DNA of 64,000 nt from Setaria digitata. Lineage: Eukaryota > Nematoda > Chromadorea > Rhabditida > Setariidae. The notes beneath the pieces were generated by a model that saw nothing but the letters and a program-made list of their open reading frames with translations, made no database searches and was not told where the DNA came from. Each line of letters starts with the position of its first letter. Position 1 is the first letter of the stretch. This document shows positions 12,183 through 35,055 of this stretch, piece after piece. The DNA lies in assembly GCA_003640385.1 (NCBI GenBank), contig RCAB01000006.1, positions 372,001-436,000 of the forward strand. The letters run 5' to 3'. The position numbers and the translations under genes are program-made.

Positions 12183-12869
12183 CCAGCTTTTGTTGCTTAC
12201 ACTTAATATACGATCCGTTTCTTCTACAGTGGGCTTGATTGTGTTTTATTGTTGAACTCCACACTTTCATGTTTGGGGCTCTTTTCAACTTATTGTGAAA
12301 TAAATAATATATTGATGGCTTCTGGGAATGTTTTTTGTTTCTTTGTTTTTGAGTATTTAGTCTCATTTTCATGGTTTCACTTCGTTACATTTTTCATTTT
12401 TCTCAGCCTGCGTTATATTGTTATTGTGGACAAGTTTAGCAAGTTTTCTTGCTGATTTATCGCTTTACTGCGTTGGTGCGCCTCTGTACTTCCCAAGTTT
12501 CATCGGTTTTTCTTTTTCTGTTTGTATTGCAAATCATTAATGTATGAACTGTTGCTGGTGGTAATTTGTATAGTTTTTTAACTTTTGATCACGATTGCTT
12601 TTTGTGTTGTACAAACTGCTTGCAAAGACGGAATTGTTACATGAACAATGTATTAAAATCAAATTTTTTTCTCCCCACCCAGTACTCTTTGACCTTTCAT
12701 ATACTTGAAGTTGCTTAAAGTAATAGTCGAAGAAACAGACATACACTTCTGTATTGACTGTATAGGAGTAATTATATCGACTCAAGTCGTTTGTTTTAAA
12801 AGAAACCGGTCGGATTTAAAAGTTTCGCTTCGTACACCGATGAATTTCCAATATTGCCACTTTAAAATA
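12183..12869. other. Intergenic gap downstream of RhoGDI
   Basis: T-rich 3' flank. I see no supported gene. Confidence 0.5.
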
Positions 12870-13600
12870 CTGCCTTCTTAGATGAGATCAAGTTCCAGTT
12901 GATCTGGGGCAGTCTTGACATACAATTTTGAGTAATTTATGGGATTTTATATGACATTTTTTGACTAATCAGATATTTCCTCTTTGTTTCCCTTGCATCG
13001 TTTTGGAGCTAACCAATCACCCCTTTCTTATATCCCTGTGATGTGTTGGAATTCGTCAAGTAAAATTATATTTCCAGAAAGACCGGACGTTTTGGTATTT
13101 TTAAATGTCAACTGTCAATTTAAATTTCAGGAAACAAGTCCCCATCATGTCTGCAAGAAATCCCAGAGATGCAGCCGATGGTGGATGAGTTATGGCTGAA
13201 ATGTCTTAAATTGAAATTTCCCTCCAACGATTCGTTTTTATAATCTTTTTTCCTCATATGGAGAATTCCAAATGGTGCTTGCATCTCGTGCATGGGAACC
13301 TGAGTTTGTAACCCACACTTATGATCAAATTAACCCTGAAGAGGGACATTTTCCCTGCATTTTGGAAAATTCCGATCAATTAATACTTATCATCTATATA
13401 GCAGTTGAATTTAAGGCACCCGTCCCCTGAATCCGTCTCGAAATTTCAAGCTGGGTTTGCAATAGCTTCCGTTATTTTGGGATACAGTGAAAATAACATG
13501 ATGATGAAAATTCTTGGCATGTTCGACCCCACCATTCCGGACTTTTTATTTATTCATGAAACCGAGGTTTTGGGCCAGTATGTATTCTCTCACTGTATGC
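12870..13600 (+). pseudogene. Unassigned coding-like fragments, possible decayed gene
   Basis: Successive fragments on the plus strand read as protein but change frame or meet stops. About 12879-12932 contains DEIKFQLIWGSLDIQF. About 13132-13240 contains LQEIPEMQPMVDELWLKCLK and then KFPSND before a stop. About 13255-13430 contains GEFQMVLASRAWEPEFVTHT, EEGHFPCILENSDQL and VEFKAPVP before a stop. About 13428-13580 contains KFQAGFAIASVILGYSENN and FDPTIPDFLFIHE. The middle piece loosely recalls an F-box or Elongin A helix (DELW, C, FP), but that is a guess. Either these are exons whose introns I cannot place, or a gene that has lost its frame. No start or stop could be assigned. Confidence 0.3.
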
Positions 13601-14380
13601 ATTGTATATATTCTTGTAAATATGAAAATGACCACAAACTTCGTAATAAACAGAATACCGTCTAACCAGCATTAGGACCAGCAGCAAAAATAGGGAGCCC
13701 TCGTATGGAAATGGACAGCATAATTGTTAATGTCTGTATATGAGCATGCATCTCCAGTAGAATTACATTACACAGATCAAGAAATCATTTTAAATTTACA
13801 CGGGCACTACAAGATATTTCCGTACGGTCTCCATATATGAACGATGAACTTTAGAAACAAATTTCTAATTCTTTAATTTCATAATCTTTTCTCCAATTGT
13901 TTTACATCATAGCTAAAAATGAGCTGACAAAAAGAGCGAAAAATAACGTAACAAAAGACATGCCAAGTTTTAAAAAAGAAAATAAAACCAACAATTACGA
14001 TAATTAGTTATAATAACAGCTATTACACTCCCTTTCAAAATGACAAATAACAAAATATATTCAAAAAATAGGGCGAATGGAATCTTATAATGTCCGCTAT
14101 ACTTTTATTCTTGTTTTTTTAAAACCATCCAAAACAACCGTAGGAATGCGCAGACTGCCATACCGAAAAAAAAAAAAAAAAAAAGAGAAAACTGAATGAG
14201 TAAAAAGAAACTCCTCCAGATGAAAAATCTGTTGTCGGAGACTAGATAGTGGCCAACATGCTGAACTTCATGCAATCTCAAATCCATTTAAATGTTTTAC
14301 TGTGGTATTCATTTTTGCTTAGCGACTTTTCCCACCTAATTTTACCAATCCTCAAGTTTGAGAGGGTTTTTAAACCAGCA
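13601..14380. other. Intergenic gap upstream (in window) of the PDI 3' end
   Basis: AT-rich convergent region containing the presumed PDI 3' UTR on the minus strand and an A-run near 14165-14184. I see no gene. Confidence 0.5.
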
Positions 14381-23675
<9,295 letters not shown>

Positions 23676-24608
23676 AAAATTCTTCAGTTTGAAACAGCCT
23701 TGCTTTTATCATTTCTTTGAAAAATATCTCTTTTCCTTGTTCTCATATTTGTTTCTTGTATAATATGCAAGGCTGATTTTTATAAACATTTTATTTTTGT
23801 TTCCAGTAGCTACGTGATTCTCCTGTTGTCTTTCTTCGTTTGGCCATTGTGTGCTCATTTATATGGGTTCTGTTTTCTTCACATTATTATTTCATGTTGA
23901 TGTGCTATTTTCCTTTTTAATGTAAATGAATGAAAAAAAAAAAATTCTATAATTCCGTGAATGGCCCACGTTGGGGACATTTTTAATCTATTTATATTTA
24001 TACTTTATTAGTGACATTTTACAAAATGAGAAAATTATTTTAATTGCAAGTGATTTTGTGTATATCCTTTGGAGGTTTTTACGGGGAGGGTAGAGGAAAC
24101 AGAGAAGAAATGTGCTCCAAAATCTTTTGCATTTTGTTTTGCTTTTCTTGCCTATATTCTGTTTTCGTAGGATTGTATGTGGTATAAGTAAAATTTATTT
24201 TGCTCTTATTGACGAATTTGAATTTTTGTTTTCTGAACAGATATTTCTCAACTGGTTTTCCTGTAGAAGTTACAGTTTAATTCTTTGTTTTAAGATGTCC
24301 AAGATCTAAGTCCTATGGGTGGTGCGGAAACACTGCGTTGTTTAATTTGAGATTCATTATGCTTTTGAAAAATTTTTGGAGTGTTCGGAGTCATCGGAGG
24401 AGCTAGTCGTAATCGTTATGTTTGGTGAGAGCAGGGAAATCTGTGGGTTTCGTAGTTCTTGGTCGAATTAGTGTTTAGTGTTGTATTATTAGGGGCATCC
24501 AAGGGATAAAGGATAAAAATAAGTTTAACCAGGAATTTTTTGTTTCAAGTTCTACTTAATTTTGGAAGCAAGTGTAGCATATTGGAATTGCCAGTGATTT
24601 CTTCCTTG
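23676..24608. other. Intergenic gap between RUNDC1 and TGFBRAP1
   Basis: T-rich stretch of 0.9 kb between two genes on the same strand. I see no gene and no clear promoter element. The spacing is too large for a typical nematode operon. Confidence 0.5.
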
Positions 24609-27600
24609 ATGGTGGACGGGCGTTACCAGCTGTGTGATATTTGCAAAACAGTTGCAGTTTTTACACCGGACGAAGAGGTTTGTGATTGGTTTTCAAAGTG
24701 TAAACATTGAGCATACAAGTAGTTATCTTTATTGTGAATCGATGTCAGGTGACCTGTATTGATGGAACATCAAAGGCGTTGTTCCTTGGTACGTCACGTG
24801 GGCGTATTTTGGATGTGAACCTTTCAACGAAAAATGTGACTCGTGTACTGCAGCTTTCAACGGTATTGGCTTTAAAGATCTATAGAAATTAAAATCTTTA
24901 AAAGTCGAAACCTTCTTGAACAATGTTTTTAGAATGTTCCTGTTTCACGAATATTGGCTGCTACAGCACTCGACTATCTTATCGTTCTGTCAGCCTCCAC
25001 CATCTTTAATATAGAAATAGGGACGTTAAAGGTAAAGTATTCGCGTTTTTCTCGAGAAATCTTTTTTTTTTTTTTTAAAGCAGCAATTCTTGAAAGTTTA
25101 GAGGATACTTGTAAGGGTTCACCTTATAAGGGAAATCTCAAATTTGCATGCTACACGCAAATCATTTTGATTCAAAATACATTACATTAATTATCGGCAT
25201 ATTTCTTATTCATTGATTATATCTCATCACCTTACTTCACACATTTTGTACAACGGTTTCTGCTCATCTAGTAGCGCTGGAACAACTTTCAAGTTTCATT
25301 AATTCAAGCACCACTACTACCTGTCTCATATATGTATTACTTTATGATTTTCTAATTTTTCTGTCCTTGAATTTCATAGGTTTCAATTGGAATTAAAAAT
25401 AATTTGAAATGTATTCTTTTGCAGCCAATTAGTTCAAGTACGACTTCAAATATAGCTAATTTGGCACTGAATAAGGATCCAGTGGTATCAGATCCATTTG
25501 CTCTACAGCTTGCTTTAGTTACTACCAATCGCTTCATTCTAGTTTGCGAAAGCAAAACAAATAATTTGGAAATTCAGCAAGAGATACAAACTGAGGACAA
25601 TGTGGTTGCTTTATCGTATAATAAATATTGCATATGCTATGCCCTGCCCAATGCTTATTTTGTCCATAATGTCCTGGAAAATAAAACTCTGTCGTTGTTC
25701 CCGTACGATTCACAAGCCATACGTCCTCTTATTGTAAACACTGATACGGTCAGTAACTTTCCGCTCGAATTTACCTTATAAAAGTGTACTCTTGAGTAAA
25801 ATTGGTTCTCTAATCTGAAACTACAAATGTCAAGTGTTCCAGGAGGAGTTTCTTGTGAATGGTATGCAAGGTTTGGGTGTTTTCGCTACATCAGAAGGTG
25901 TTTCATCGAGACCTCCGCTATTTTGGGGTCTCACTTCGATTATATCCTTTGCTTATCGTTCACCTCATATTTTTGTGCTAACAGCATCATCGATTGCCGT
26001 ATATAGGTTCATTTTCCGATCATCGAACTTAATATAAAGGTTGATTTTCTTTTTTTCTATACAATGCTTTGTTTGTTCTGAGACTGTTTTCAGTTCCGAT
26101 CAGTCAGTTGTTCTGCAACGTTTACCATTTACGAATGGAACGTTATTGGAGTGCATTGATGGACAGTTGTATGTTTGTAATAACGAGAATATCACTCATT
26201 TAAAGGAAATATCATGGCTTGAGAGGGTATATTTCGGCAGAATTTTTTTTTATGATAGAGTGGGAATGGTATCATATAGCTGAGTAAGGACTCAAAGCGT
26301 AAAAGTATATCACGACGGTAGTAAATTAAAACAATATTTTTTAAGGCAGAAGCACTTCTGAGTAGCGGAAAATTTGATGAGGCATTGAGGCTTGCTGAAA
26401 ATGCTGTCGCAAATAGTCAGTATGACGAAGCAGAAATATTGGTAAAGTTAAAATGTTGAAATAAATCCTTTTTTGACTGAGAAATTCCTCGCTGCAAATT
26501 TTTGATGGAACAAATTACATTTTGAACAAGGAAAAAACTTTTAGAAAATCAATATGTTGAGGCAGAAAGTGGCGCTAGTGTTATTCAAACGAAAAGAATT
26601 TGAAAAATTTCACGAATTGGCTGTGATGTCTCAACTGGATCCGCGTGAGGCAATAAATTCCAGGCTTTCGTCTAAAATATTACTGTTTCTTATGGGTTTC
26701 TGTTTTTGCCGTTGCAGCTCTTTCTGCAGTAATTTTTGTTTTTATTTAGATTTTGATGTCATTTGGATTTTTACTTCCATTCCCAACAGAATTTCGATCG
26801 GAGCAGACCGAAAAAGCGGCAGGGTCATCAGAAGGTTCTTTTGATGATTCATTCGCAGGAGGATCCATTCAACTGACAACTTTTTTGGAAAATTATCTCA
26901 GAACGATTAGGAAATTCAATTGGACTGCTGGATTTCGCAGGGTACCTTTTATTCTCGAAATATCATTCGCTTTGCTGGATTTTGATCCTCATATTTCTAT
27001 TATTTATATCTTGAAAATACCAGGGATCTGTTTTTACCACCACTCACTAATTCCTGTTTAATTATAGTACTAGAGCTTACATATCATCTGAAAAATATAG
27101 ATTCCAGAAACCAAGCTATCAATGTTTGACTACAAAATTTGAAAAGCTTGGTTATTAGTTACATTTTCAAATCAGTAGAAGGTGTGAACATTCTGCTTTA
27201 CAGTAAGCTATTTTAATATTTGATTCTTTGCCTTCAAAATTCACTGTTATTCATAATTGTAATTAATAAAGTAGTAGTTTGGTTATTTACATCCTTGAAG
27301 TTTTTGTAACAAACAGGTGAAATAAAGGAAACATAAACTTGTTTAAGTGGCCAGGCCTACAGTCCTTTAATAATTTATTTTTATGGAATTTTATATCTTT
27401 TTTTTCCAAAAATTTCAACAAGCTTTTCAGGATATTGATGCGATACTGCTGAGACTGATAGCACTACGACAAGATGTACTGGATGCAGAGGATATGTCTT
27501 TAGATCTTCAGTGTACATTTGAGGATTGTGATCGTTGGATGCGCGACCACATGCGTCGAAAATTCCTTATTACAGTCGCATTTTGCCTTCTGGATTATGA

Positions 27601-29607
27601 TAACGCACTTTTAATAAGTTGGGAATTATATAATGAGAATTTGTGGGATGACAGCATTGGCGAATTATGCCTACGCGTCTTTCCAAGGTAGTATTATTAT
27701 TATACACCTCCGAAACAAATAACCTTCAGATGAACTTTTGACTCTTTCTTTTAATAACAATCTCTATGGATGCATAAACATTTTGTTAGTCATTTTTTAA
27801 TGCCCTAAATTGGAACAGATTTGTGTCAAAATCTAACTGGGAAAAATCTTGCAGATTTGATTCGGAACAAACGATCTTGGGTTGGGTTGAATTTTTGGTC
27901 AAAGTTGATCAGGATAAAGTAATTGAGGGCCTAAAAAGATGCTCAGTTAAATTAAATCATTCAAAAATTGTACGGATCCTGCAGCAGAAACGGAGTATAT
28001 TAATCAGATATCTCGAAGAAATTAAGTACCTCCAGGTTCATGCCTTTTGTGTTATAACTACGGCGAATTTTGCTTCATCCTTGGTAACATTATCGAATCT
28101 TCGAATATCTTGCGACATTCAAATTTTTATCTGAATTTGCTACCATTGACGTTGATTATCATTTCACAGAAGAATGTGGAAGTTAAAGTTGTAGGATGCA
28201 ATTGCAAAGGTTTATTACATATTTTTGTGTTGCATTATCCGCATACTGCAGATTTTGGATATTTCTTTTAGTATATGGAAGCATCAACAGGATATTACAG
28301 ACAGAGTAATTCCTGATCAAGTAGATTAGATGTAGAAGTGACGGCTCATATGACTGTTGCCTTGTTATATCATATTTTCTTTTCAGAATATCGAATTTCA
28401 TTCACTGTTATTTTCAATGTATGTGGAAGAAATCAACATATTACTGGGTGAAGGTGAAAAAAGTGAGATACTGTGTAGAAAAAATCTACGTACCTTCCTT
28501 CTTCAGCCGAATAAGCTAAATTTACTGGATATTTATACAGTTCTCAAAAGTTACCGGCATTTTGATGTCGAACTCACCTTGCTCGAAGGTGTTAAGGTAT
28601 AACATGAAGTTGCCTTAATCATTAGTAGTGCTGAATAACGATTTGGAAAGGTGAGATAACTGGAAGTGTCTCACGCATCAGCTCTTAAAGGTGGGGCAAA
28701 AAAAAAATCACTACTAGAGGGTACTTATGCTTAATTTTTCAAAATTTTTATAAACTAAGCATAGATATCTCCCAGAAGGCCTACAATGACGGGAAGTTCT
28801 TTCTTAAGAGCGAAAGTTTCTGTCAGGAAAAAGGTTCCGTCGAATGCCTGGAAAAGTTACTTACTGAATATAAAGATTACGATGCAGCCGAATTATCCTG
28901 TATTTACACAGACACACCGGAACACGTCTTGAAATTGACACTTCTGAAATTCTATTTACGAAATGTTGAGTAAGATTCAGTTTCCATTTAATCTGGCTTA
29001 TTATTGCATCCTCTTCTTTTCTACTCTTGCTTTGTTTTCAGACTTGTTTTACTAAACAAATTTTAACGGACACGTTTAACACGTTATCAATTGACAGACA
29101 AAGAGTTTTCCTTTTCCTTTTTTTTTTTTTTCAAATTAATGATATTAATAGGTCTCAAAGACAATTCAAATCACGTATAATCAATTTACTGAATACGACT
29201 GACTTTATTTCAAATGGAGCGGAAGTACTGCAACAAATACCAGAAGATTGGTCATTATCGTCAATTCTTCCTTTTGCGGAAGGTGCCGTGTTAACGGTAA
29301 AAGGCCGCTCTTATTGTCAGCAGCTGAAGAAAAACGTATGTATGATTTGCTTCGTAGCTTTGTATTTGAGACCCTTTATATGTTGAAATTCTAAGGACAA
29401 GTAAATTTAAGATTACGAAGGAGTATTTTTTAGGCTGCGGCACAATCGCTAAAAGCACTCTCAGGAGTTTTGAAACCTGCTCATGTATGCATTCATATCA
29501 ATGAAAAAACTTTATGCACTGGATGCGGAGCGCCAATCAGTAGTGAAGATGCTGCCCGTTACCCATATTCAAATGAGATATTCCACCGAAGGTGCTTGAA
29601 AAGCTAG
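24609..29607 (+). CDS. TGFBRAP1 / VPS3-like CORVET tethering subunit
   Basis: Homologue of the CORVET-specific subunit that binds Rab5 on early endosomes. Exons: 24609-24677, 24749-24862, 24933-25031, 25425-25748, 25843-26006, 26094-26226, 26346-26441, 26545-26649, 26750-26941, 27431-27687, 27819-28035, 28387-28596, 28779-28969, 29152-29335, 29434-29607 (842 residues; human about 860). The N-terminal CNH beta-propeller contains ALNKDPVVSDPFALQ, LFPYDSQAIRPLI and the TGFBRAP1-specific EEFLVNGMQGLGVFATSEGV. A helical clathrin-repeat-like part follows, then a C-terminal zinc-knuckle (CTGCG, RYPYSNEIFHRRC). VPS39 is the alternative, but the CNH segment fits TGFBRAP1 much better. Exon 8 ends CGTGAG before a GCAATA donor. 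A GTGAGG donor 5 nt upstream shifts the frame and destroys the conserved FLLP segment. Exon 13 may start 3 nt earlier (tandem acceptor). Confidence 0.93.
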
Positions 29608-30167
29608 TGATTATTTACTTATGTGCGCTTTTTGCGGTGAAGCTCAAGCTTCAGCTTTTTTTTTTTTTTTTCGGAACAAAATTTTCATCCCGGACTCGAC
29701 CCCTGTACTTTACTGTGGTATGAGTACAGTGATTCGAAAATCTTATGGGCCTGCGCTGATCAATGTAACCGGACACTCTTAAGTCTAGTTTACTGGTCCG
29801 TAGAACCAAAGAGAATAGCTTAGCATTCTTCACAAAAATCTCCCATGATCATTTTTGCTTTGCGGTGTTCATCATAGTACAGATATAAAATACCGCCTGT
29901 GTACTGTACTGAAGGGCAGATATTCCTGTTAAAAAAGGAGTAAAATGAATCATTTTTCTTTGTACATGTCAGATAAAAAACAGCTATTAAGTAAAAGCAA
30001 GTTTCACTACGATCAGTAATCACATAAGACGACACTTCACTTTTCACATTAGTAGATTGAATAAGATACACCGAAACAAATAACTTGAAGAGTATCACCA
30101 GACGTGTGACTGACTATTTACATGGATTTTGCTGTAGTCCTTATTTAAAAATGTATTCAAGACAGAA
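29608..30167. other. Convergent 3' gap between TGFBRAP1 and TOM1
   Basis: Short 0.56 kb stretch that should contain both 3' UTRs. No gene is seen. Confidence 0.55.
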
Positions 30168-33100
30168 TTAAGGTATCACTTCCTCTTTGTCTTTCGATGT
30201 TAACTGGTCCTTTTTAAGTGCTTCACTCTCTGAAGAGGATCCCGACCCTGAAAACAAACCTGCATATTTTGAAGAGCAAAATTCAGTAAAATTTACGTGA
30301 GATAAGTAAGTATCTTGTGAAGAGTACAGACTATTCGAATCACCAAAATTTAACAAGTTTATAGCGGGACGTACCGCTTGCGAGTGTTACTACAGAAGTA
30401 GTACCAGCCTCTTTCTTTCCTTCCTGGGCTTCTAACCAGTTCGCCATTTCAGCTGCTTCTCTGTCACTAATTGCAGCGCTTTTGTCCTCTATCAGTCTTG
30501 TTTGACTAGTATCAATCTGTTCGCTAGGAACTTCCGCCCTTGAAACAGTTTACAGTTAGTAGTATAAAACCGTATTTTATCCAACTACATGAGATTTGGA
30601 ATTACAATTCAAACTTCAGGTAATTCAACGAGATAAACCACAGCATGCTGGCGAAGCAGGCAGAAGAGAAGGAGGTGTCAAATTCTAAAAACAATCCATC
30701 ACATATTTAAAAACTCATATAAATGCGACAACCCAGGTATTTTAGACGCAGTTCTACGGCGATATTAGAGTCTTTAGGAACTCATGACACCATGGTTCAA
30801 CACTATTCAACCGTTACTATTCTACACTTTCATGGAGTATTTTCTTGAATAGGATAAATAATAAGTAAAATCACGACACAAACAACTGATTGTACACCCA
30901 GAACGAAATATTAGGAAGGAAATGAAATTACCATGCAGAATTAGAAGAACCAGAAGTCTTCAATGCACCAAGCTGTTCGTTCAGTGTTTGGTCATCAAGG
31001 TTACTTTCGGAAGCTACATTTTCTTTTGTACCACATGTACGGTTAACCATATAACGGTTATATTTTTCAAAAAGATTATTGCAATCATCGTTCACCATTA
31101 ACAGTTCGTCTAGAACTTTTATCCACGGATTACCCATTTACATGTAATTATGGGAAAACTTGACCTAATCTCTCACTATAGAAAACGCCTGAATTCCAAA
31201 TATAACTATCTTGCTTCCACCACTTAAGCTCTAGAAAAAAACACATCTTAGCTTATAAATCCTAGTATGAAGCACACATTCACATAGTCTTAGTATTTCT
31301 CAATAGCTTCCACTCTTAAACATTTATGGTTGTACTTAATAGAATTCATGTACAAACGATAAACATTCTACAGTATGCTTACGTCGATATGACAAACTTT
31401 ATTTAATTTCAAAGGAACTTACACATGACTTCATCATTTTGAACCGAACTAATAAGGTCTTGAATTCTCATATGCATCTGCTTAACGACGACGTGCAGTT
31501 CACTCAGTAGCTGCAAGTCATCCGGAGCTTCTTTTCCCGGAACCATTTCAGATAACAATTCTCGCATAACCTTAAAGATAACTAGAAAAAGTCTCAACAG
31601 AGCTTGCAAAAGCTATTCAAAACACACTTCACTCTTTTAGGAGAGAATAGCACAGAAAATAACAAATCATCGTTTGGGACTTCTGTCGATTCAGAGTTCA
31701 TTGGAATTTTGTAAAGTCTGAGAGAACCTAGAGATTTCAATTTTTAAGGATCTTGAATTCCTTACATCCTGGTATGAATGAGCTTTCAAAAGAAATCACC
31801 TTCAGATTCCCATTTACTACATCGAGTTCTCTGCGCAGTTTCTCGAGCTGCTCTGGTGTCGGCTGAACACACTGTGATGCACCAGCAAATTGGTGCGACT
31901 GTGGATTCTGAAAATGATAGAATAATTAGTGGAATACTTGCATGCTACAAAAAAAGCAGCGCAATCAGGGTAGGATTCGAATCTAAGATCTATCAATTCG
32001 CTTAACGCTCGCACTAAATTTGCCAAAATTTACACTTAATGTAAGACTTGTTTAAGCTGTCTTCTTTCCACGTCTTCATCAGAGCTTTTGTTAAATAACA
32101 GGGTGAAATGTGTACCATTAAAATTCGAAGTTAATTGATGAAGTTAGAGAACCCACTGCAAAGAGAATGTATTGATTAAAAATGGAAAGAGTTAAGTACA
32201 ACTATACATTTTTTACGTAATGCGCATTCCACATGCTTCCACAGTAGTTGCAAATAACAATTCAAATTCATTACAAAATTTTCTACGTTATAAAGAATTA
32301 GTAATGTTTTATTTTACATCTACTAGAAACCTAGTCACTAATAACCTGAACAAACGTCATTTTCGAATGAACGATCATAGCTTCAGCAGAACATCAAATT
32401 CATCTTAATCACACTGAGAATGGGAAATTGTACGAAACAAGACATTAGTGGGAACAGCAGCGATCGGGTAGATATGCTATTTCGTCAAAAGAGGACTATG
32501 ACATTTACTGTCGTGAAAAGATTACCTAATTCGTCAAAAACTGTCTAAATTAATATAACCTCTGTTAAACTAGATTAGAAAAATCCCTCACAGGCCGACT
32601 TTCGGAATAGAGGGGATAGGGTGTGCACGAAGGGTAAGAACTCAGAAGCAGGAGACCTAAAACAAAAATGAAGTCCGCACCTCATTAGCTGCGATCTGTG
32701 TATCTTACTGCAAGCGGTACTTGTAGCAGAATGATTTTGCAATATTAACCTTAAACATTAATTGAAGAAAGGAATACTTTTGCATACCAACATGTCCTGT
32801 CTGGCACTATTTTCGTGAGCGATAGTCGATACAGGCTCTTTATTAACCGGAAATACAGTCTAAAATAATCCACATGTAGAAAATAGATTAATATATAAAG
32901 AACAATAATTTTTCTAATGCAGTCTTCACATATTTAATATTTATAGTTCAGTATTAAATATCGACATTTACTCTAATCTCTCTATACAAATAGAAGTAAT
33001 CAAGCAAAGGATAAACTGCTCGTCACACACGTTCTACTGATTTTACTAAATGATGCAAAATATACATATTTTCTAAACAAATAACTTAACAAAGAATTTA

Positions 33101-34213
33101 ATAAAGATACTCTTTTAGGGGTCAATATTGGTGCCATTGAACCAGGATCAGCGATGGGGAATTGGACGCCTTTCATTTTTAATTCATCGTATACTTGACA
33201 AACACCTTGCAAACGTGTATCATCTCGAAACACATCATTCCATGACTGAAATTAAAAATATGAGTCTACAGTTCCTGTGAGAAGGCATTCTATCATAGTG
33301 GTTTGGACTTATTTTACACCTGTTTCTATATAATTAATATATCAAAAGTAATTCCCTTTAAGGGATCATTAATAAAAAGTGAAGTGTAGGATGTTTACAA
33401 CGGCTTGCACAAATCTAATTTCAAATAGAAACCCATATTAGGCCTGTGAAATGACCAACCTGGATTAAACCAAGGACACGCTCCTGTATTGCTTGCGGTG
33501 CATCAAATTTCGAACCAAGAAGTCTGACAAGCTCGTTTATGAAGTCCTTATGGCAAACTAATTCGTGAAATCGAATATCACAGTTTTTCACACATGTTTC
33601 TAACACTGTTAATGTATACATAACAATGGCATTGTTTTTCGATATTTGTGAATGCAGCCGTTTTCGAATTGCGCGCACTGCATCACGACCTCTGCAAAAT
33701 GCGGTTGGGTGGTCTGTTGAATATCAAGCCTTTCGAAAGTTACGAAAAGCAAACTTACCCCAGCTGAATGTACAACTCTGAGAAGATATAAGAAACAAGG
33801 AAGGAACACAAACCCTTCTGCCGTGCTGTTAATGAAATCACATATCTCCATATTCAATCCCCAGTTTTCAGTTGCTAAAACAGTTGCATCGGTCGCCATT
33901 TCTACAACTATTTCGTCAGAACATAAAATACAAAAGCAAACAAGAGGACATAATAAAAATCGGAGAAATTCTCCCACACACAAGCTCCCCTGGATGACAA
34001 GACAGCACCTTCTCTATTAATTACATCTCTGCAAGCACCGTTTACTCAAGTCTTGTGAATAAGATATAAGGTAACAAATATGATAACGTCACCGATTTTG
34101 TGTCCTACCGGTGTTGCAAACGGATTGCCCTGAAAGAAGTCGCTGACACGTTCAGTTACCGATGCAGCAGCTTCCTTAGCACTTTCCACTGCGTTATTAA
34201 CTTGTTCCTGCAT
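30168..34213 (-). CDS. TOM1-like VHS-GAT endosomal sorting adaptor
   Basis: Adaptor on early endosomes that binds ubiquitinated cargo, Tollip and clathrin in the family's best-studied members. Minus-strand exons: 34213-34093, 33907-33814, 33691-33460, 33245-33111, 32859-32788, 31907-31800, 31570-31423, 31109-30932, 30538-30375, 30247-30168 (443 residues). The VHS domain is unmistakable: GNPFATPVG, ENWGLNMEICDFIN, YTLTVLETCVKNC, RFHELV, then RVLGLIQSW. The GAT domain lies about 220-320 (ELDVVNGNLKVMRELL, LHVVVKQMHMRIQDLIS, LLMVNDDCNNLFEKY). The C-terminal tail is serine-rich and ends KDKEEVIP. Compared with human TOM1, the N-terminus carries about 25 extra residues (an Ala/Glu-rich helix, VESAKEAAASVTERV) before GNPF. 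Acceptors lie 5 and 11 nt before the ATG. It is convergent with TGFBRAP1. Confidence 0.93.
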
Positions 34214-35055
34214 TTTAGCTAAAGCTGAAATATCTTCAGGTTACGCATTTCAAGAATCTCAATAAAACTACGAACATGCCACCTCATTCCCCCACGTCAG
34301 CACTATCCGTCATATTTTAATACGGCCCATGCAATGAATCAGGCGAAACTTTGCACCATAACCAGAAATAAGCTGAAACCCCTCACACAACATCACCTTC
34401 CACGTAATTTTTTAGTATTGATGAAAACATTTAGCATTAATACTCTTTTGTACAGTGCTGAATCTTTAGCTCACAGCAGTCACGTAAGGATCCTTGAGCG
34501 ATAAACAAAAAACACGATTGCATCAATCTTATATAAAATCGTTTTAGATCATAGAAACCATCCACGTATGGTCGAAAAAGTTTCAATTTTAGGACCAAGT
34601 AAGTTACTGTTCTTATAATATAATATCTTATGCAGCAAGTTGTAATAACTACTCGAATACACTATAAATAAAGGTAGACCCGTTAATAAACTCAACAGCA
34701 AAAAATAAATAAACAGGTTAACAAAGTAGAAATTAACAACCAATCGGTTCCTACATCGGATAAAACATACAAAAATATCCAGTATTTTAGGTCTCATCTA
34801 ACGTCACAATTTAGATAAAACAACAGCATAACCAAAACAAAACAGAATGTTACTGAAAAACATGAAAAAAAGTTGCCGTGTTTGGAGGTTACGATAGCGT
34901 CTGAAAAATTTCTGACACCAAACACTGTGACATATATTCGTAGATCTAAATAAATACACTTAAAAGTTTGCCTTCGAAGAGACAATTTCAATAATAAATC
35001 CGAAAAATCATTTAAAAAAAGCAAATATAAATTTGAACTACAAAAATTAGATACA
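34214..35055. other. Gap between TOM1 start and NELF-B stop
   Basis: Both neighbours are on the minus strand, so this 0.84 kb holds the NELF-B 3' UTR and the TOM1 promoter. No other feature is supported. Confidence 0.5.

Noticed and set aside
26645..26650. GT donor (GTGAGG) in TGFBRAP1 as an alternative to the GC donor
   Set aside because: Splicing there to 26750 shifts frame and destroys the conserved ILMSFGFLLP segment, and no other acceptor restores it.
31960..32000. tRNA-like GATTCGAATCT motif
   Set aside because: No acceptor stem or anticodon arm can be folded around it. The same was true of the other GTTCGA-like matches checked by eye.
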